Shown here: in pieces, positions 19,052 through 28,410 of the stretch
Layout: each line of letters opens with the position of its first letter
How positions within the stretch are numbered: position 1 is the stretch's first letter
Origin: Ancylomarina longa
GTDB taxonomy: Bacteria; Bacteroidota; Bacteroidia; Bacteroidales; Marinifilaceae
Assembly: GCF_003996985.1 (NCBI RefSeq)
Contig: NZ_RJJX01000001.1
Location: 124,001-188,000 of the forward strand
DNA length: 64,000 bases
Direction: 5' to 3'
Notes under the pieces: generated by a model
The model's input: only the letters and a program-made list of their open reading frames with translations
What the model was told of the DNA's origin: nothing
Database searches by the model: none
Program-made: the position numbers and the translations under genes

Positions 19052-20500
19052 TTACAGAGTAGTCAATAACGAATTGCTTAATGTTTTAATACGCTTGTTT
19101 AAACTATCATTTCTAAACAAATAAAACATCCCAAGAAGGCCAATCAAGAACAAGAATAATAAGATCTTGGAAAAGAGATCAATATTAAAGCTTAATATGC
19201 CATTATTTAAAATAAAACTTGCAGGTACTAAAACACACAAGGCTATAGAAGTTCTGCTAAATTTGAAATAATCAACAAATATATTCTTAACTAAGAATGC
19301 AGTAATGCTATATTTCACAAACTCTCCTATCAACTCACCGATAACAATCCCTAACAATCCTAATTTCATAGAAAGATAGTACATAAAAAAACAGCCTAAG
19401 CTCGTTCCAATAACTGATGAATAGGTTAAAACAATATTTCTTTTCTTTATTAAAATGCCTGTTGATATAAGATCAGACATACCGGAAAACATATAAGTAA
19501 TCGCCAAAATACCAATTAAATAGCCACTATCAGCAAATTTTTCGGATGCAAAAAGGATTAACAGTTCCTTACCGAACAAAATCAAAACAATCACAATTAG
19601 AGAAGCTACAAAGGAAAAAATATTATAAAAATCATTAAACAATTCCTTGCTTCCTTCTTTTTCGAAGTTGTCAAAAGTATAAGGATGCCAGGCCATTTTC
19701 AGGCTCTGAGTTAACAAAAGAAGTGGTAGTACAACTTTTGCTGCAATAGCATAAACTCCAATTTGTCCAAGAGAAAAGAGAACAATTATAAATACCCTTG
19801 AGATATATTTTTGCCCCCATTGAACAATTACAACAGGTAGTAATGGGATACTATAACCAAGCATTTCTTTTAATACAGATCCCGATAACTTAAAGGAGAG
19901 ATACTTTTTTACTTTTAAAAGGGCAATGAAAGAAAATACTATACTTATAAAGCATCTGCTAATCAATAATCCTAAGAGACCAAATTGTAGAATAGCTACA
20001 AACAAAATACCAGAAAAGGCATTAAAAAATACATAGATCAAATTAAAGGAGGTGTATCCTTTTCTATTGAATTCAACTCTAAAAACAATAACAGAGTACT
20101 CTAAAACATTTTTAAACAGTAATTCACATATTGCAATTACAAATAATAATTGATATTCAACTGATTTCAGCATCAACACCGATAATGATCTGTTAAATGC
20201 AATAAGTATGGATGATAATAAAATACTTCCGAGAATAATGATCCATAATCCAGTTGAAAAGAGCTTTTTTTTGCTCTCCAACGATTTCTTCTCAAAAAAC
20301 AACCTTAAAAAACTACTCTCAAGTTGAAATGTAGACAGAAAGGCCAACAGAACCATGAGGACTGAAATAATTTCCAATATTCCAAAATCTGCTTTTGACA
20401 AAAATCGCGTATAAATCGGAATCGTAAATAATCCAACGAATTTTGCCAAAACACCAACAGTTCCATAGGAGAAAAAATCTTTTAATAAATCACTTTTCAT
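19052..20500 (-). CDS. Wzx-type polysaccharide flippase (MATE/MOP superfamily)
   Basis: The 482-residue protein has about 14 evenly spaced membrane helices. Its N-terminus 'DFFSYGTVGVLAKFVGLFTI' and 'YTRFLSKADFGILEIISVLM' are typical of the polysaccharide transporter family (PF01943/PF14667). Wzx moves undecaprenyl-linked repeat units across the inner membrane to the polymerase. It follows the sugar-nucleotide genes and precedes the glycosyltransferases, the usual place in Wzx/Wzy-dependent clusters. Confidence 0.9.
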   Translation of the reverse strand: MKSDLLKDFFSYGTVGVLAKFVGLFTIPIYTRFLSKADFGILEIISVLMVLLAFLSTFQLESSFLRLFFEKKSLESKKKLFSTGLWIIILGSILLSSILIAFNRSLSVLMLKSVEYQLLFVIAICELLFKNVLEYSVIVFRVEFNRKGYTSFNLIYVFFNAFSGILFVAILQFGLLGLLISRCFISIVFSFIALLKVKKYLSFKLSGSVLKEMLGYSIPLLPVVIVQWGQKYISRVFIIVLFSLGQIGVYAIAAKVVLPLLLLTQSLKMAWHPYTFDNFEKEGSKELFNDFYNIFSFVASLIVIVLILFGKELLILFASEKFADSGYLIGILAITYMFSGMSDLISTGILIKKRNIVLTYSSVIGTSLGCFFMYYLSMKLGLLGIVIGELIGEFVKYSITAFLVKNIFVDYFKFSRTSIALCVLVPASFILNNGILSFNIDLFSKILLFLFLIGLLGMFYLFRNDSLNKRIKTLSNSLLTTL

Positions 20501-20566
20501 TCATCTGCTTATTGTTTTCACAAAACTACCATCACGAATTTTATAGTTAATATTTTCGGAATTAAG

Positions 20567-21829
20567 CTACAATCGACCATCGACTAATTCGCGTGGATAA
20601 ATGGCCTTTACATCGTAAATTACCGTATCATGTCCATTCTTTAATGTTTTGATATCAACTTTTTTTATCTCATCATGTGCAACTGCAGCTACAACGGCAT
20701 CATAACGGTTACCGTTCAGGTAAGGAATAATTTTCAAATTGTATTTGTCTCTAACCTCTAATGGATCAGCCCAGGGATCGTAAACATCCACATGACAACC
20801 GAAATCTTCCAGTTCTCTAATCAATCCAAATACTTTTGAATTTCGGATATCAGGACAATTTTCCTTAAAAGTGATCCCCATAACCAAGACTTCGGATCCG
20901 GGTATTCTGAAACCCTTTTTCACCATTTCCTTGATTACATTATAAGCTATAAAAGAACCCATATTATCATTTAAACGACGACCGGCAAGAATAATTTGCG
21001 GATTATAACCCACCTCAAGAGCCTTATGTACAAGATAGTACGGATCAACGCCAATGCAATGACCTCCCACCAATCCAGGTTTAAACGGCAAGAAATTCCA
21101 TTTGGTTGATGCTGCTTCCAATACCTCATTCGTATCGATTCCCAACTTGTTAAAGATTACCGCCAATTCATTTACAAAAGCAATGTTAATATCACGTTGC
21201 GCATTTTCGATAACTTTTGCTGCCTCTCCAACTCTAATTGAAGAGACTTTAAATGTTCCTGCAGGAATAATAGATTTATATAAATCATCAATAAAATCGC
21301 TTATTTGGGGTGTTGAACCCGAAGTAATTTTCTTTATTGTAGTAAGTGTGTGCACTTTGTCTCCAGGATTTATTCGTTCCGGAGAATATCCACAATAAAA
21401 ATCTTTATTAAAAATCAATCCACTGTATCGTTCCAATATTGGAACACACTCCTCCTCAGTTGCCCCGGGATAAACTGTAGATTCATAAATAACAACATCT
21501 CCTTTATTAAGAACCTTTGCGATACTTATTGAAGCATTCAACAAAGGAGATAAATCAGGATGTTTGTTTTTATTTAAGGGTGTAGGAACAGCTACTATAA
21601 ACACATTATAATCTTCTAAATCATTTGGATTATCCGACAATTTAAGTTTTTTGGAGGTTTTTAGTTTTTCTATACCTAAATCTTTCCGCCAGTCTTTCCC
21701 TGATTTTAATTCAAGAATTCTTTTTGAATTGATATCAAAACCCAATGTAGAATATTTCTTCCCGAACTCAACGGCCAAAGGCAAACCAACATATCCTAAA
21801 CCAACAATAGCAATCTTAATCGGTTTCAT
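20567..21829 (-). CDS. UDP-N-acetylhexosamine 6-dehydrogenase (TviB/WbpA/WbpO-like)
   Basis: This belongs to the UDP-glucose/GDP-mannose dehydrogenase superfamily. The Rossmann motif 'IAIVGLGYVGLPLAVEFG' (residues 6-23) binds NAD, the catalytic Cys lies in 'GGHCIGVDPYYLVHKA', and the C-terminal UDP-binding domain has 'VLVMGITFKENCPDIRNSKV'. The 420-residue length and sequence style match the enzymes that oxidise UDP-GlcNAc or UDP-GalNAc to the uronic acid, rather than UDP-glucose dehydrogenase. With the oxidoreductase, acetyltransferase and aminotransferase genes upstream it completes a WbpA-B-E-D type route. Which hexosamine it prefers is not decidable here. Confidence 0.92.
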   Translation of the reverse strand: MKPIKIAIVGLGYVGLPLAVEFGKKYSTLGFDINSKRILELKSGKDWRKDLGIEKLKTSKKLKLSDNPNDLEDYNVFIVAVPTPLNKNKHPDLSPLLNASISIAKVLNKGDVVIYESTVYPGATEEECVPILERYSGLIFNKDFYCGYSPERINPGDKVHTLTTIKKITSGSTPQISDFIDDLYKSIIPAGTFKVSSIRVGEAAKVIENAQRDINIAFVNELAVIFNKLGIDTNEVLEAASTKWNFLPFKPGLVGGHCIGVDPYYLVHKALEVGYNPQIILAGRRLNDNMGSFIAYNVIKEMVKKGFRIPGSEVLVMGITFKENCPDIRNSKVFGLIRELEDFGCHVDVYDPWADPLEVRDKYNLKIIPYLNGNRYDAVVAAVAHDEIKKVDIKTLKNGHDTVIYDVKAIYPRELVDGRL

Positions 21830-21890
21830 TTCATCAACAAGTTTCTAATTTAAAAATTCACAGGTAATATATTAATCACATAAAGTAACC

Positions 21891-23000
21891 TTAGGACTTT
21901 AAGTTTTCTTTTTGCCCTCCAATATGCACATGATTCAAGTAATATTGTAAAGTGTCAGGTTTGGGATGTTTTATTTCCATTAAATCTCGTAATTGATATA
22001 TTTTTTCTATAATATCTACAACCTTTAAACCCTCCAGTGCATTGGTGGCAATCGATCCGTTATTCTGCAACTTATCAACCACATTTGCAATCACATAATG
22101 ATGATTTTGAGCTGATCCTTTATATGCACCATAATCAATCGGAGGATTAGATGGTTTTAATACCGGCATTTTGTAATTTTCTATATCACAATAAACAACC
22201 TCATTCATATATTGACCGGCTACTTTTATAGTCCCCTTTTCTCCAATAATAATTACTGAACTTTCCAAATTCTTATTATGAACTGCAGTCGAATAATTTA
22301 AGCAACCAATTCCTCCATTCACAAATTCAAAACTAACAAGACCAGAATCTTCAAAATCAGTTAGGTCGGAATGATTAAAGTCCTTAAATATTCCTTTAAC
22401 ATTCTTTATATCTCCAAATAACCAATACATGATATCAATAAAATGTGAAAATTGAGTAAATAAGGTTCCTCCGTCTTCAATCTGACTCCCTCTCCATGAA
22501 TTGGGCTGATAGTATCGTTTATCACGATTCCAAAAACAATTCATTTGAACCATATAAATCTCACCTAATAATTTTTTATTTATTACTTCCTTTAGCCATA
22601 AAGAGGGCGGAGAATATCTATTTTGCTTAACAACAAATATATGACGAGACACTTCCAATGATTTATACAACATTTGTTCTGCTTCGGATTTACTTAATGC
22701 CATTGGCTTTTCGCACACAACATGAAATCCTTTATCCAGTGCACTCAGTGTAAATTCAGCATGAAGACCATTGGGCACACAAATATTCATAACATCAATT
22801 TCAGGATGGTTTGCTAATAATTCCTCATAATCCTGATAAAAAGAGATTCCCGGAATGTACAAACCCAAATCTCCAGGGGGTAGTAAATCACAACAAGCAA
22901 CAACTTCAGTATCCTGGTTGCACCGGATCATTTCCAAATGTCGTTTGCCTATGTGCCCTAACCCGACAATCCCAAAACGAATTTTTCTATTTATATTCAT
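21891..23000 (-). CDS. wbpB: Gfo/Idh/MocA oxidoreductase, WbpB-like UDP-GlcNAcA 3-dehydrogenase
   Basis: An N-terminal NAD-binding Rossmann fold ('RFGIVGLGHIGKRHLEMI') is followed by the family's 'VCEKPMALS' motif and a C-terminal alpha/beta domain. In the Pseudomonas WbpB pathway this enzyme oxidises C3 of UDP-N-acetylglucosaminuronate to make the 3-keto sugar used by the WbpE aminotransferase. The gene order with WbpE-, WbpD- and dehydrogenase-like genes supports that role over other MocA functions. Two in-frame ATGs exist (23006 and 23000); the later one gives MNINRKIRF. The gap to the acetyltransferase gene is only 18 bp. Confidence 0.83.
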   Translation of the reverse strand: MNINRKIRFGIVGLGHIGKRHLEMIRCNQDTEVVACCDLLPPGDLGLYIPGISFYQDYEELLANHPEIDVMNICVPNGLHAEFTLSALDKGFHVVCEKPMALSKSEAEQMLYKSLEVSRHIFVVKQNRYSPPSLWLKEVINKKLLGEIYMVQMNCFWNRDKRYYQPNSWRGSQIEDGGTLFTQFSHFIDIMYWLFGDIKNVKGIFKDFNHSDLTDFEDSGLVSFEFVNGGIGCLNYSTAVHNKNLESSVIIIGEKGTIKVAGQYMNEVVYCDIENYKMPVLKPSNPPIDYGAYKGSAQNHHYVIANVVDKLQNNGSIATNALEGLKVVDIIEKIYQLRDLMEIKHPKPDTLQYYLNHVHIGGQKENLKS

Positions 23001-23018
23001 TACCAAAAAACAATTAAA

Positions 23019-23594
23019 TCAAAGCTTTAATCTATACACTTTATCATTCTTCAAGAGATATTGTTGCCCACTTTCCGGACAAATTGCTTCATCAGTTCCG
23101 TTGAAATTCAACTTATGACCATATTCACTCACCCAACCTACCTGTTTAGATGGATTTCCGATAACTAATGCATAATCCTTTACCGGTTTAGTAACCACTG
23201 CCCCTGCACCGACTAAAGCATATTTTCCAATTTCATTTCCACAAATAATAGTCGCATTAGCACCAATACTAGCACCTTTGCGTACAACAGTTTTTTGATA
23301 TTTCCCTTTTCTTATTATTGCTGATCGGGGATTAATCACATTAGTAAATACCATAGAAGGTCCAAGAAATACATCATCCTCACAAATCACTCCTGTATAA
23401 ATTGATACATTATTTTGCACTTTTACATTCTCTCCAAGTACAACACCAGAAGCAATCATTACATTTTGTCCAATATTACACATCTTGCCAATTGTGCAAC
23501 TGCTCATGATATGACTAAAATGCCAAATTTTAGTATCTGAGCCAATATAACTCCCGCAGTCTATTACAGCAGATTCGTGTGCAAAATATTTCAT
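23019..23594 (-). CDS. wbpD: WbpD-like sugar-nucleotide N-acetyltransferase (left-handed beta-helix)
   Basis: Hexapeptide repeats run through the protein ('IGSDTKIWHFSHI', 'IGKMCNIGQNVMIASGVVLG', 'IGANATIICGNEIGKYALVG', 'AGAVVTKPV'), giving a trimeric left-handed beta-helix acetyltransferase. In the Wbp route this enzyme uses acetyl-CoA to acetylate the 3-amino group of UDP-2-acetamido-3-amino-2,3-dideoxyglucuronate. The 191-residue length matches WbpD/WlbB. The start codon overlaps the aminotransferase stop by 4 bp (ATGA), so the two are translationally coupled. Confidence 0.88.
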   Translation of the reverse strand: MKYFAHESAVIDCGSYIGSDTKIWHFSHIMSSCTIGKMCNIGQNVMIASGVVLGENVKVQNNVSIYTGVICEDDVFLGPSMVFTNVINPRSAIIRKGKYQKTVVRKGASIGANATIICGNEIGKYALVGAGAVVTKPVKDYALVIGNPSKQVGWVSEYGHKLNFNGTDEAICPESGQQYLLKNDKVYRLKL

Positions 23595-24766
23595 TGAGAA
23601 TAATGTAATTTCTTTTGAAAGGCAGACAAACTTGTTTCAAAAGCCACATAAAATGCTTTTGTTATTGTAATCATCGACTCACGACTCATCTCGGTGTGAA
23701 TTGGAATTGATAATACTGATTTTGAAAGGTACTCTGATACTGGCAAACTATTTTTAGGAAAATCAGATGAAAAATAAGCCTCTTGCAGATGAAGTGGTCT
23801 TGGATAATATACCATACTTGGAACACCGAGTTTTCTTAATTCCCTCCTCAGATGATCTCTAAAAGATTCTTTATTTACACCAACCATATCATCAATAGTA
23901 ATTGTATATTGATTAAATACGTGGGATGAATAGGAAGCACGTATAGGCAACCTAACTCCTGAAAGATTATTCAGGAGCTCATCATAGAATCCAGCCCCCC
24001 ACTGTCTTGCCTTAGTATAATCATTCAAATATTTCAATTTAACACTTAAAATTGCTGCCTGAATGCTGTCTAGCCTTGAATTACATCCTACGATTTCGTG
24101 ATGGTATTTTTGTTTCTGTCCATGATTAGCAATCATTTTGGCCCTCTCAGCCAAAGTATCATCATTAGTGAACAATGCACCGCCATCACCAAAACATGCA
24201 AGATTTTTTGAGGGAAAAAAAGATGTTGTTCCAAAATCACCTATTGTTCCTGCTTTTGAATGACTATCATTCGAAAAATAATATTCTGCTCCAATTGCTT
24301 GAGCAGTATCCTCAATTATTTTGAAACCAAATTCTTGTGCAATTGATCGTATTTTTTCCATATCTGCACATTGTCCAAAAAGATGTACAGGAATAACCAA
24401 TTTTGTTTTGGGAGTTATTTTCTTCTTTAGATCCTCTATATCCAGAGTGAATGTATGTTCATCAACGTCGACAAAAACAGGTTTTAATCCAAGTAAAGAA
24501 ATGACTTCAACGGTTGCAACATAGGTATAAGCGGGTACAATTACTTCATCTCCGGGAAATAATTGAAGTGCCATAATGGCTATCTGTAATGCATCGGTTC
24601 CGTTTCCACAAGGAATTACATGTTTTACTTTTAGAAAATCTGCCAATCCTTTTGAAAATTTATCAACATGCGAACCATTCACAAATTCAAAGGATTGAAT
24701 TACATTTTCGATAGCGGAATCAATTTCTAATTTAATCCGCATATACTGAGTTTTTAGATCTAGCAT
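23591..24766 (-). CDS. wbpE: WbpE-like DegT/DnrJ/EryC1 aminotransferase
   Basis: This PLP-dependent sugar aminotransferase has the family start 'MLDLKTQYMRIKLEID', the glycine/threonine-rich 'VIPCGNGTDALQIAIMAL' site and the PLP lysine in 'FFPSKNLACFGDGGA'. It would transfer an amino group from glutamate to the C3-keto sugar made by the WbpB-like enzyme. The frame runs further upstream to 24817, but the ATG at 24766 gives the conserved N-terminus. It is the first gene of the capsule operon. No WbpI-like 2-epimerase follows, so the end product is probably the gluco- rather than the manno-configured diacetamido uronic acid, unless an epimerase is encoded elsewhere. Confidence 0.89.
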   Translation of the reverse strand: MLDLKTQYMRIKLEIDSAIENVIQSFEFVNGSHVDKFSKGLADFLKVKHVIPCGNGTDALQIAIMALQLFPGDEVIVPAYTYVATVEVISLLGLKPVFVDVDEHTFTLDIEDLKKKITPKTKLVIPVHLFGQCADMEKIRSIAQEFGFKIIEDTAQAIGAEYYFSNDSHSKAGTIGDFGTTSFFPSKNLACFGDGGALFTNDDTLAERAKMIANHGQKQKYHHEIVGCNSRLDSIQAAILSVKLKYLNDYTKARQWGAGFYDELLNNLSGVRLPIRASYSSHVFNQYTITIDDMVGVNKESFRDHLRRELRKLGVPSMVYYPRPLHLQEAYFSSDFPKNSLPVSEYLSKSVLSIPIHTEMSRESMITITKAFYVAFETSLSAFQKKLHYSQ

Positions 24767-25521
24767 AACAATAGGATCTCTCACAAGAAAAGTATAAGGC
24801 ACAACATAACGCATCATTTAATTAATAATGTTCGGTAAAGATTATAAATTTCAGAGTAAATTAAGGAAGAAATATTTCAGCAGGAATATCTCTTAAAGGA
24901 AGCAATAATTGGGCACAACTTCGTCTCCTTAGTCCCATTTTTTATTAAACAGAACAATGCGATTTTAACAAGAAGAAGGTTACGGAATAATTAAGAACAA
25001 ATAATGAATCGCACTTAATAAACTTAAAAATAATTTGTTTCAAAATTTGATCTAATATTAATACTATAACCATTGAATCAACATTTAAATAAATTCACTT
25101 ACTTTTAAAGAAAGTATTATAAGTTCCTACCATTTTAGTTAATAATCAAGCCTAAAAATGTTAAATTTATTAGTTGGACAGAATTCTTTTACAAACCATC
25201 GTTTTTTCTATATAAAATCACACATAGAATCCATAAGAAAACTTAAACAGAACATATTATATAGCCTTAAATACTAGTAATTGAGTTGCAAAATCTCCTA
25301 ATAATTTTTGATCTCTAATACACATATGTCTAATCTCTTTGTTAAACATCAACATTATAAGTGAAATCTCATTAGAATTCATTTGAGATCTTTGATAAAA
25401 CAGTCGCATCATTAGTTTTAAAATTATCAATGGAGTATCAAATCAATTAAATTTTTAAATAATTAAAATTTCTCATAAATTCAATGAATAGTTAAACAGA
25501 TCTTCTTTAAATATTTTTACA
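24767..25521. other. 755-bp AT-rich region upstream of the capsule operon and the GT14 gene
   Basis: This divergent intergenic stretch must hold the capsule operon promoter (minus strand) and that of the GT14 gene (plus strand). I found no clean TTTG/TAnnTTTG pair on either strand, no invertible-promoter inverted repeats and no UpxY-like antiterminator gene. A long untranslated leader is possible. Confidence 0.45.
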
Positions 25522-26421
25522 ATGAATCATGGTTTTTTGATAACAGCTTACAAAGATACACCGCAATTATATAAGCTTGTTCAACATTTAGACAGTAAGA
25601 ATTCATATTTTTATATTCATATTGACAAGAAAAGTAATATTTCTGATCAAGCCTTAATCCAACAATTAAAAATTAAGCCAAATGTGAATATACTTGAGAA
25701 TGCTATACCTGTAAATTGGGGAGGATTTTCACATTTAAAAGCAATATTATTACTTATTAAAATAGCTTTAAATAATGGAGAAATATCTTATTTTCACACA
25801 TTAAGCGGACAATGTTTCCCTATAAAACCAATAAATGAAATAATGAATTTCTTTGAAAAGAATAAAAATCTTGAATTTATTGATTTCTTCAAAATGCCAA
25901 CCACCAAATTATTTGAGGGAGGACTAAATAGACTTCAGTTATTTCGTCCGAATGATATTTTCAATGAGAAGGGAAATTTTTTTGAAAGAAAAACATATTC
26001 ATTGATTATCAAACTGCAAAAATTAGTCCACATAAAACGCTCATATCCTAAAAATTTCCCACAACTTTATTGGGGAAGTACTTGGTGGTCGTTAAGCCGT
26101 GATTGTCTAGAATATGTAATTCAATATATCAAACACAATCCTGATTTTATACAACGATTTAAACATACTTTTTGTGCCGAAGAGATGCTTTTTCAAACTA
26201 TAATCGTGAACTCAATATTCAAACGTAATATTATCAATGAAAATCTCCGTTATATTGATTGGACAGAAAAAAATGGCAATAGTCCGTCTATTTTAGACGA
26301 AACAGATTATAACTTAATTTTGAATAGTAAAAAGCTTTTTGCTCGAAAATTTGACTCCCAAATTAGTTCAGATCTTCTTCAAAAGATAATCTCTAATCAT
26401 CAATTACAAAACACTCCTTAA
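25522..26421 (+). CDS. GT14 beta-1,6-N-acetylglucosaminyltransferase-like (core-2/I-branching)
   Basis: The protein opens 'HGFLITAYKDTPQLYKLVQ' and continues with 'YFYIHIDKKSNI', 'VNWGGFSHLKAILLLIKIAL' and 'YFHTLSGQCFPIKP', the hallmark blocks of bacterial core-2/I-branching (GT14) enzymes. Later 'STWWSLSRDC' and 'HTFCAEEMLFQT' supply further family motifs, including the acidic pair. These enzymes add a branching sugar to a polysaccharide. It lies divergent to the capsule operon with its own control region, and may decorate the same polymer. It is not part of the operon. Confidence 0.85.
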   Translation: MNHGFLITAYKDTPQLYKLVQHLDSKNSYFYIHIDKKSNISDQALIQQLKIKPNVNILENAIPVNWGGFSHLKAILLLIKIALNNGEISYFHTLSGQCFPIKPINEIMNFFEKNKNLEFIDFFKMPTTKLFEGGLNRLQLFRPNDIFNEKGNFFERKTYSLIIKLQKLVHIKRSYPKNFPQLYWGSTWWSLSRDCLEYVIQYIKHNPDFIQRFKHTFCAEEMLFQTIIVNSIFKRNIINENLRYIDWTEKNGNSPSILDETDYNLILNSKKLFARKFDSQISSDLLQKIISNHQLQNTP

Positions 26422-26471
26422 ATTATAATTCACAACTTTAGTACAAGTTATTATAATTCTAAGCAAAAAGT

Positions 26472-26545
26472 AAAAGGCCTCCCCATATAAACTACGGAAG
26501 AGGTCTTTGCTATTCACTACTATTATTTATAGTAGTGATATTTTT
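26472..26545 (+). terminator. Terminator region between convergent genes
   Basis: Two hairpins sit back to back. CACTACTAT (26515-26523) pairs perfectly with ATAGTAGTG (26529-26537) around a 5-base loop, with a T-run at 26541-26545. Upstream, AAAGGCCTC pairs with GAGGTCTTT (one G-T wobble); read on the minus strand its near-equivalent is followed by TTTT-rich sequence, so it may serve the beta-helix gene. Confidence 0.6.
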
Positions 26546-26553
26546 AATTGGTA

Positions 26554-27690
26554 TTATATTTCATCAGCACCGGCATCTTGAGATACCTGTTCTCTTAAAT
26601 CACTTCCATCAAAATCATATTCTGGATAATCAGTTGCACCATCCACATAGTTAACAGCATCTGAAGTAGAAGTAATATGCAAATTGCGCCCTTCAAAATC
26701 AACAAATCCCATATCTTTAGTTCCTGTAAGATTATATCCTTCAAAATCTAAAGCGTGTTGAGGAGAAACAAATAGATAGTTTTCTGCTCCACTTGTGTTT
26801 ATTAAGATATTACCATACACTTCAAAGGTGGCATCCATATAATAACCGGAATCAACCCAAACTGCCATTTCATCATTGTTACTTAAAACAGTATTAAATC
26901 TAATTATTGCTGAACCAATTTTCGAATCTGCAGGCCCTCCCATTAGATGAATTCCTTTTCTGTCATTATCATATATGATATTATTCTCTATTAAAAGTTT
27001 TCCTCCATAACCGGGATGATCGCTAGAGTAATCAATTCCAGAACCTGTAACATTGTATATCTTATTCCTTGATATCTTACCATAAGTTCTTGTTGTTATA
27101 CCAGCTGCAGGCCCACTACCAACATCATGAATTGTATTTCCTTCTACAAGAAAATCTTTTCCGATAAGGTATATGCCATGAGGTCCTTTTTCGGCATTCA
27201 AGGCAACTCTATAAATTCGATTATTTAAAATATTCACATGAACATGGCCTTCTTGAGTTAGAATACCACAATTGTCAATATCGTAGATTTCATTATTTTC
27301 AATCCTTATATTATTAGAGGTTCTGGTGGTCGCAAAACGTACCGCATTTCCTGTAATATTCCTAAAGGTACAATCCTCAACAATTACCTCATCAACATCA
27401 CCAAGTATCAGACCTTCACCATTAATATTTTCAAAAGTACAATTACGAATCACTAAACTATCATTCTCATGACCGTAAAAGGTAGCCGTTTCTGTAAACA
27501 CCTGGTTTTCTATAATAGGTCTATTCTCATTCTTCGTATTACCATCGTTACCACTATTACCTACACTATCTACAGGTGTAACAACCTCAGGTGAAGCTGT
27601 ATCTTCCGTTAACTCGCTATCACAACTAGCGAAGGAAAACCACATTGTCAATATCATCATTACCGCAATCACTTTTCTCTCTGTTCTCAT
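26554..27690 (-). CDS. Right-handed parallel beta-helix lipoprotein
   Basis: The product starts with a signal peptide ending in a lipobox ('FSFASC', Cys about residue 23), followed by an acidic linker rich in Thr/Asn and Asp. From about residue 60 to 350 repeated 'I.NN.IYD..G.GI' segments ('IRIENNEIYDIDNCGI', 'GKISRNKIYNVTGSGIDY', 'IENNIIYDNDRKGIHL') form a pectate-lyase-like beta-helix. Such surface lipoproteins bind or cleave acidic polysaccharides; catalytic residues were not identified. A frame extension to 27759 exists but MRTERK at 27690 gives a proper signal peptide. It is near the capsule locus but convergent with the GT14 gene. Confidence 0.82.
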   Translation of the reverse strand: MRTERKVIAVMMILTMWFSFASCDSELTEDTASPEVVTPVDSVGNSGNDGNTKNENRPIIENQVFTETATFYGHENDSLVIRNCTFENINGEGLILGDVDEVIVEDCTFRNITGNAVRFATTRTSNNIRIENNEIYDIDNCGILTQEGHVHVNILNNRIYRVALNAEKGPHGIYLIGKDFLVEGNTIHDVGSGPAAGITTRTYGKISRNKIYNVTGSGIDYSSDHPGYGGKLLIENNIIYDNDRKGIHLMGGPADSKIGSAIIRFNTVLSNNDEMAVWVDSGYYMDATFEVYGNILINTSGAENYLFVSPQHALDFEGYNLTGTKDMGFVDFEGRNLHITSTSDAVNYVDGATDYPEYDFDGSDLREQVSQDAGADEI

Positions 27691-28410
27691 TGATATTATT
27701 ATTAAATATAGTTTATTTCTTTTTAAAATTTTTACAAAAAAAACCCATTTCCAAACCATTAGTTCAGATTAACAATCTATTATTGCACACAATAACTGAT
27801 TAATTACAGCGCAAAATTTGGGATTTATTACAATGGGGTTTACTCGGGGATAAAAAAAGAGGTATTTTCATCAAATTAAAACCATTCTTTTTACTGCTTG
27901 GTTCGATTGGAATAGTTTTCTTTTGAAAACTATTAATAGGGAATCCATTATATGAATATCCTCTCTGCTTTAATTTTGTCATTCTTGTTCTATTAGACAT
28001 TTTTCAACTTCACAACTCATATAGGGAATTCCATGCCAAAAATATCTTGCACGGGGAACCTTCTTTAATGTCTCTTTTAACGTGCGCTAAACCTGAATGT
28101 TACAAAATTTTAAGAATTCTTAATCGGATTTATTAAAAATAGCAAGCTTTTTTGATTGTAGAAATCATCCACAAAGTGTTGAGGTATTCCTCCTCAATCA
28201 AGTGATAGATTTTCAAAATGTTAGTGATGCACTTAATCTTTTTAAAATCTCTAGCAGTCGTCTGCCTTTTGTCGGATATTCAATTTATAATTACAACTTG
28301 ATGTGTATCCAAAATAAGCTATCTTTAAATCCATTAAAAAACTATTTGTTTTAACGTTCCTATTGTAATACACTACGAGAATACGAGCAAACTTACACCT
28401 GTGAATATCA
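27691..28410. other. 720-bp divergent intergenic stretch
   Basis: This separates the beta-helix lipoprotein gene from the AraC regulator. Frames of 64-66 codons on the minus strand (27800-28000 and 28251-28445) show no family features, and the second overlaps the regulator start. No repeat, RNA or clear promoter pair was recognised. Confidence 0.45.

Noticed and set aside
24767-25521. Invertible capsule promoter as in Bacteroides
   Set aside because: No paired inverted repeats or recombinase gene were found near the operon start.
27800-28000. 66-codon minus-strand ORF
   Set aside because: Composition not protein-like for this genome; no conserved motif.
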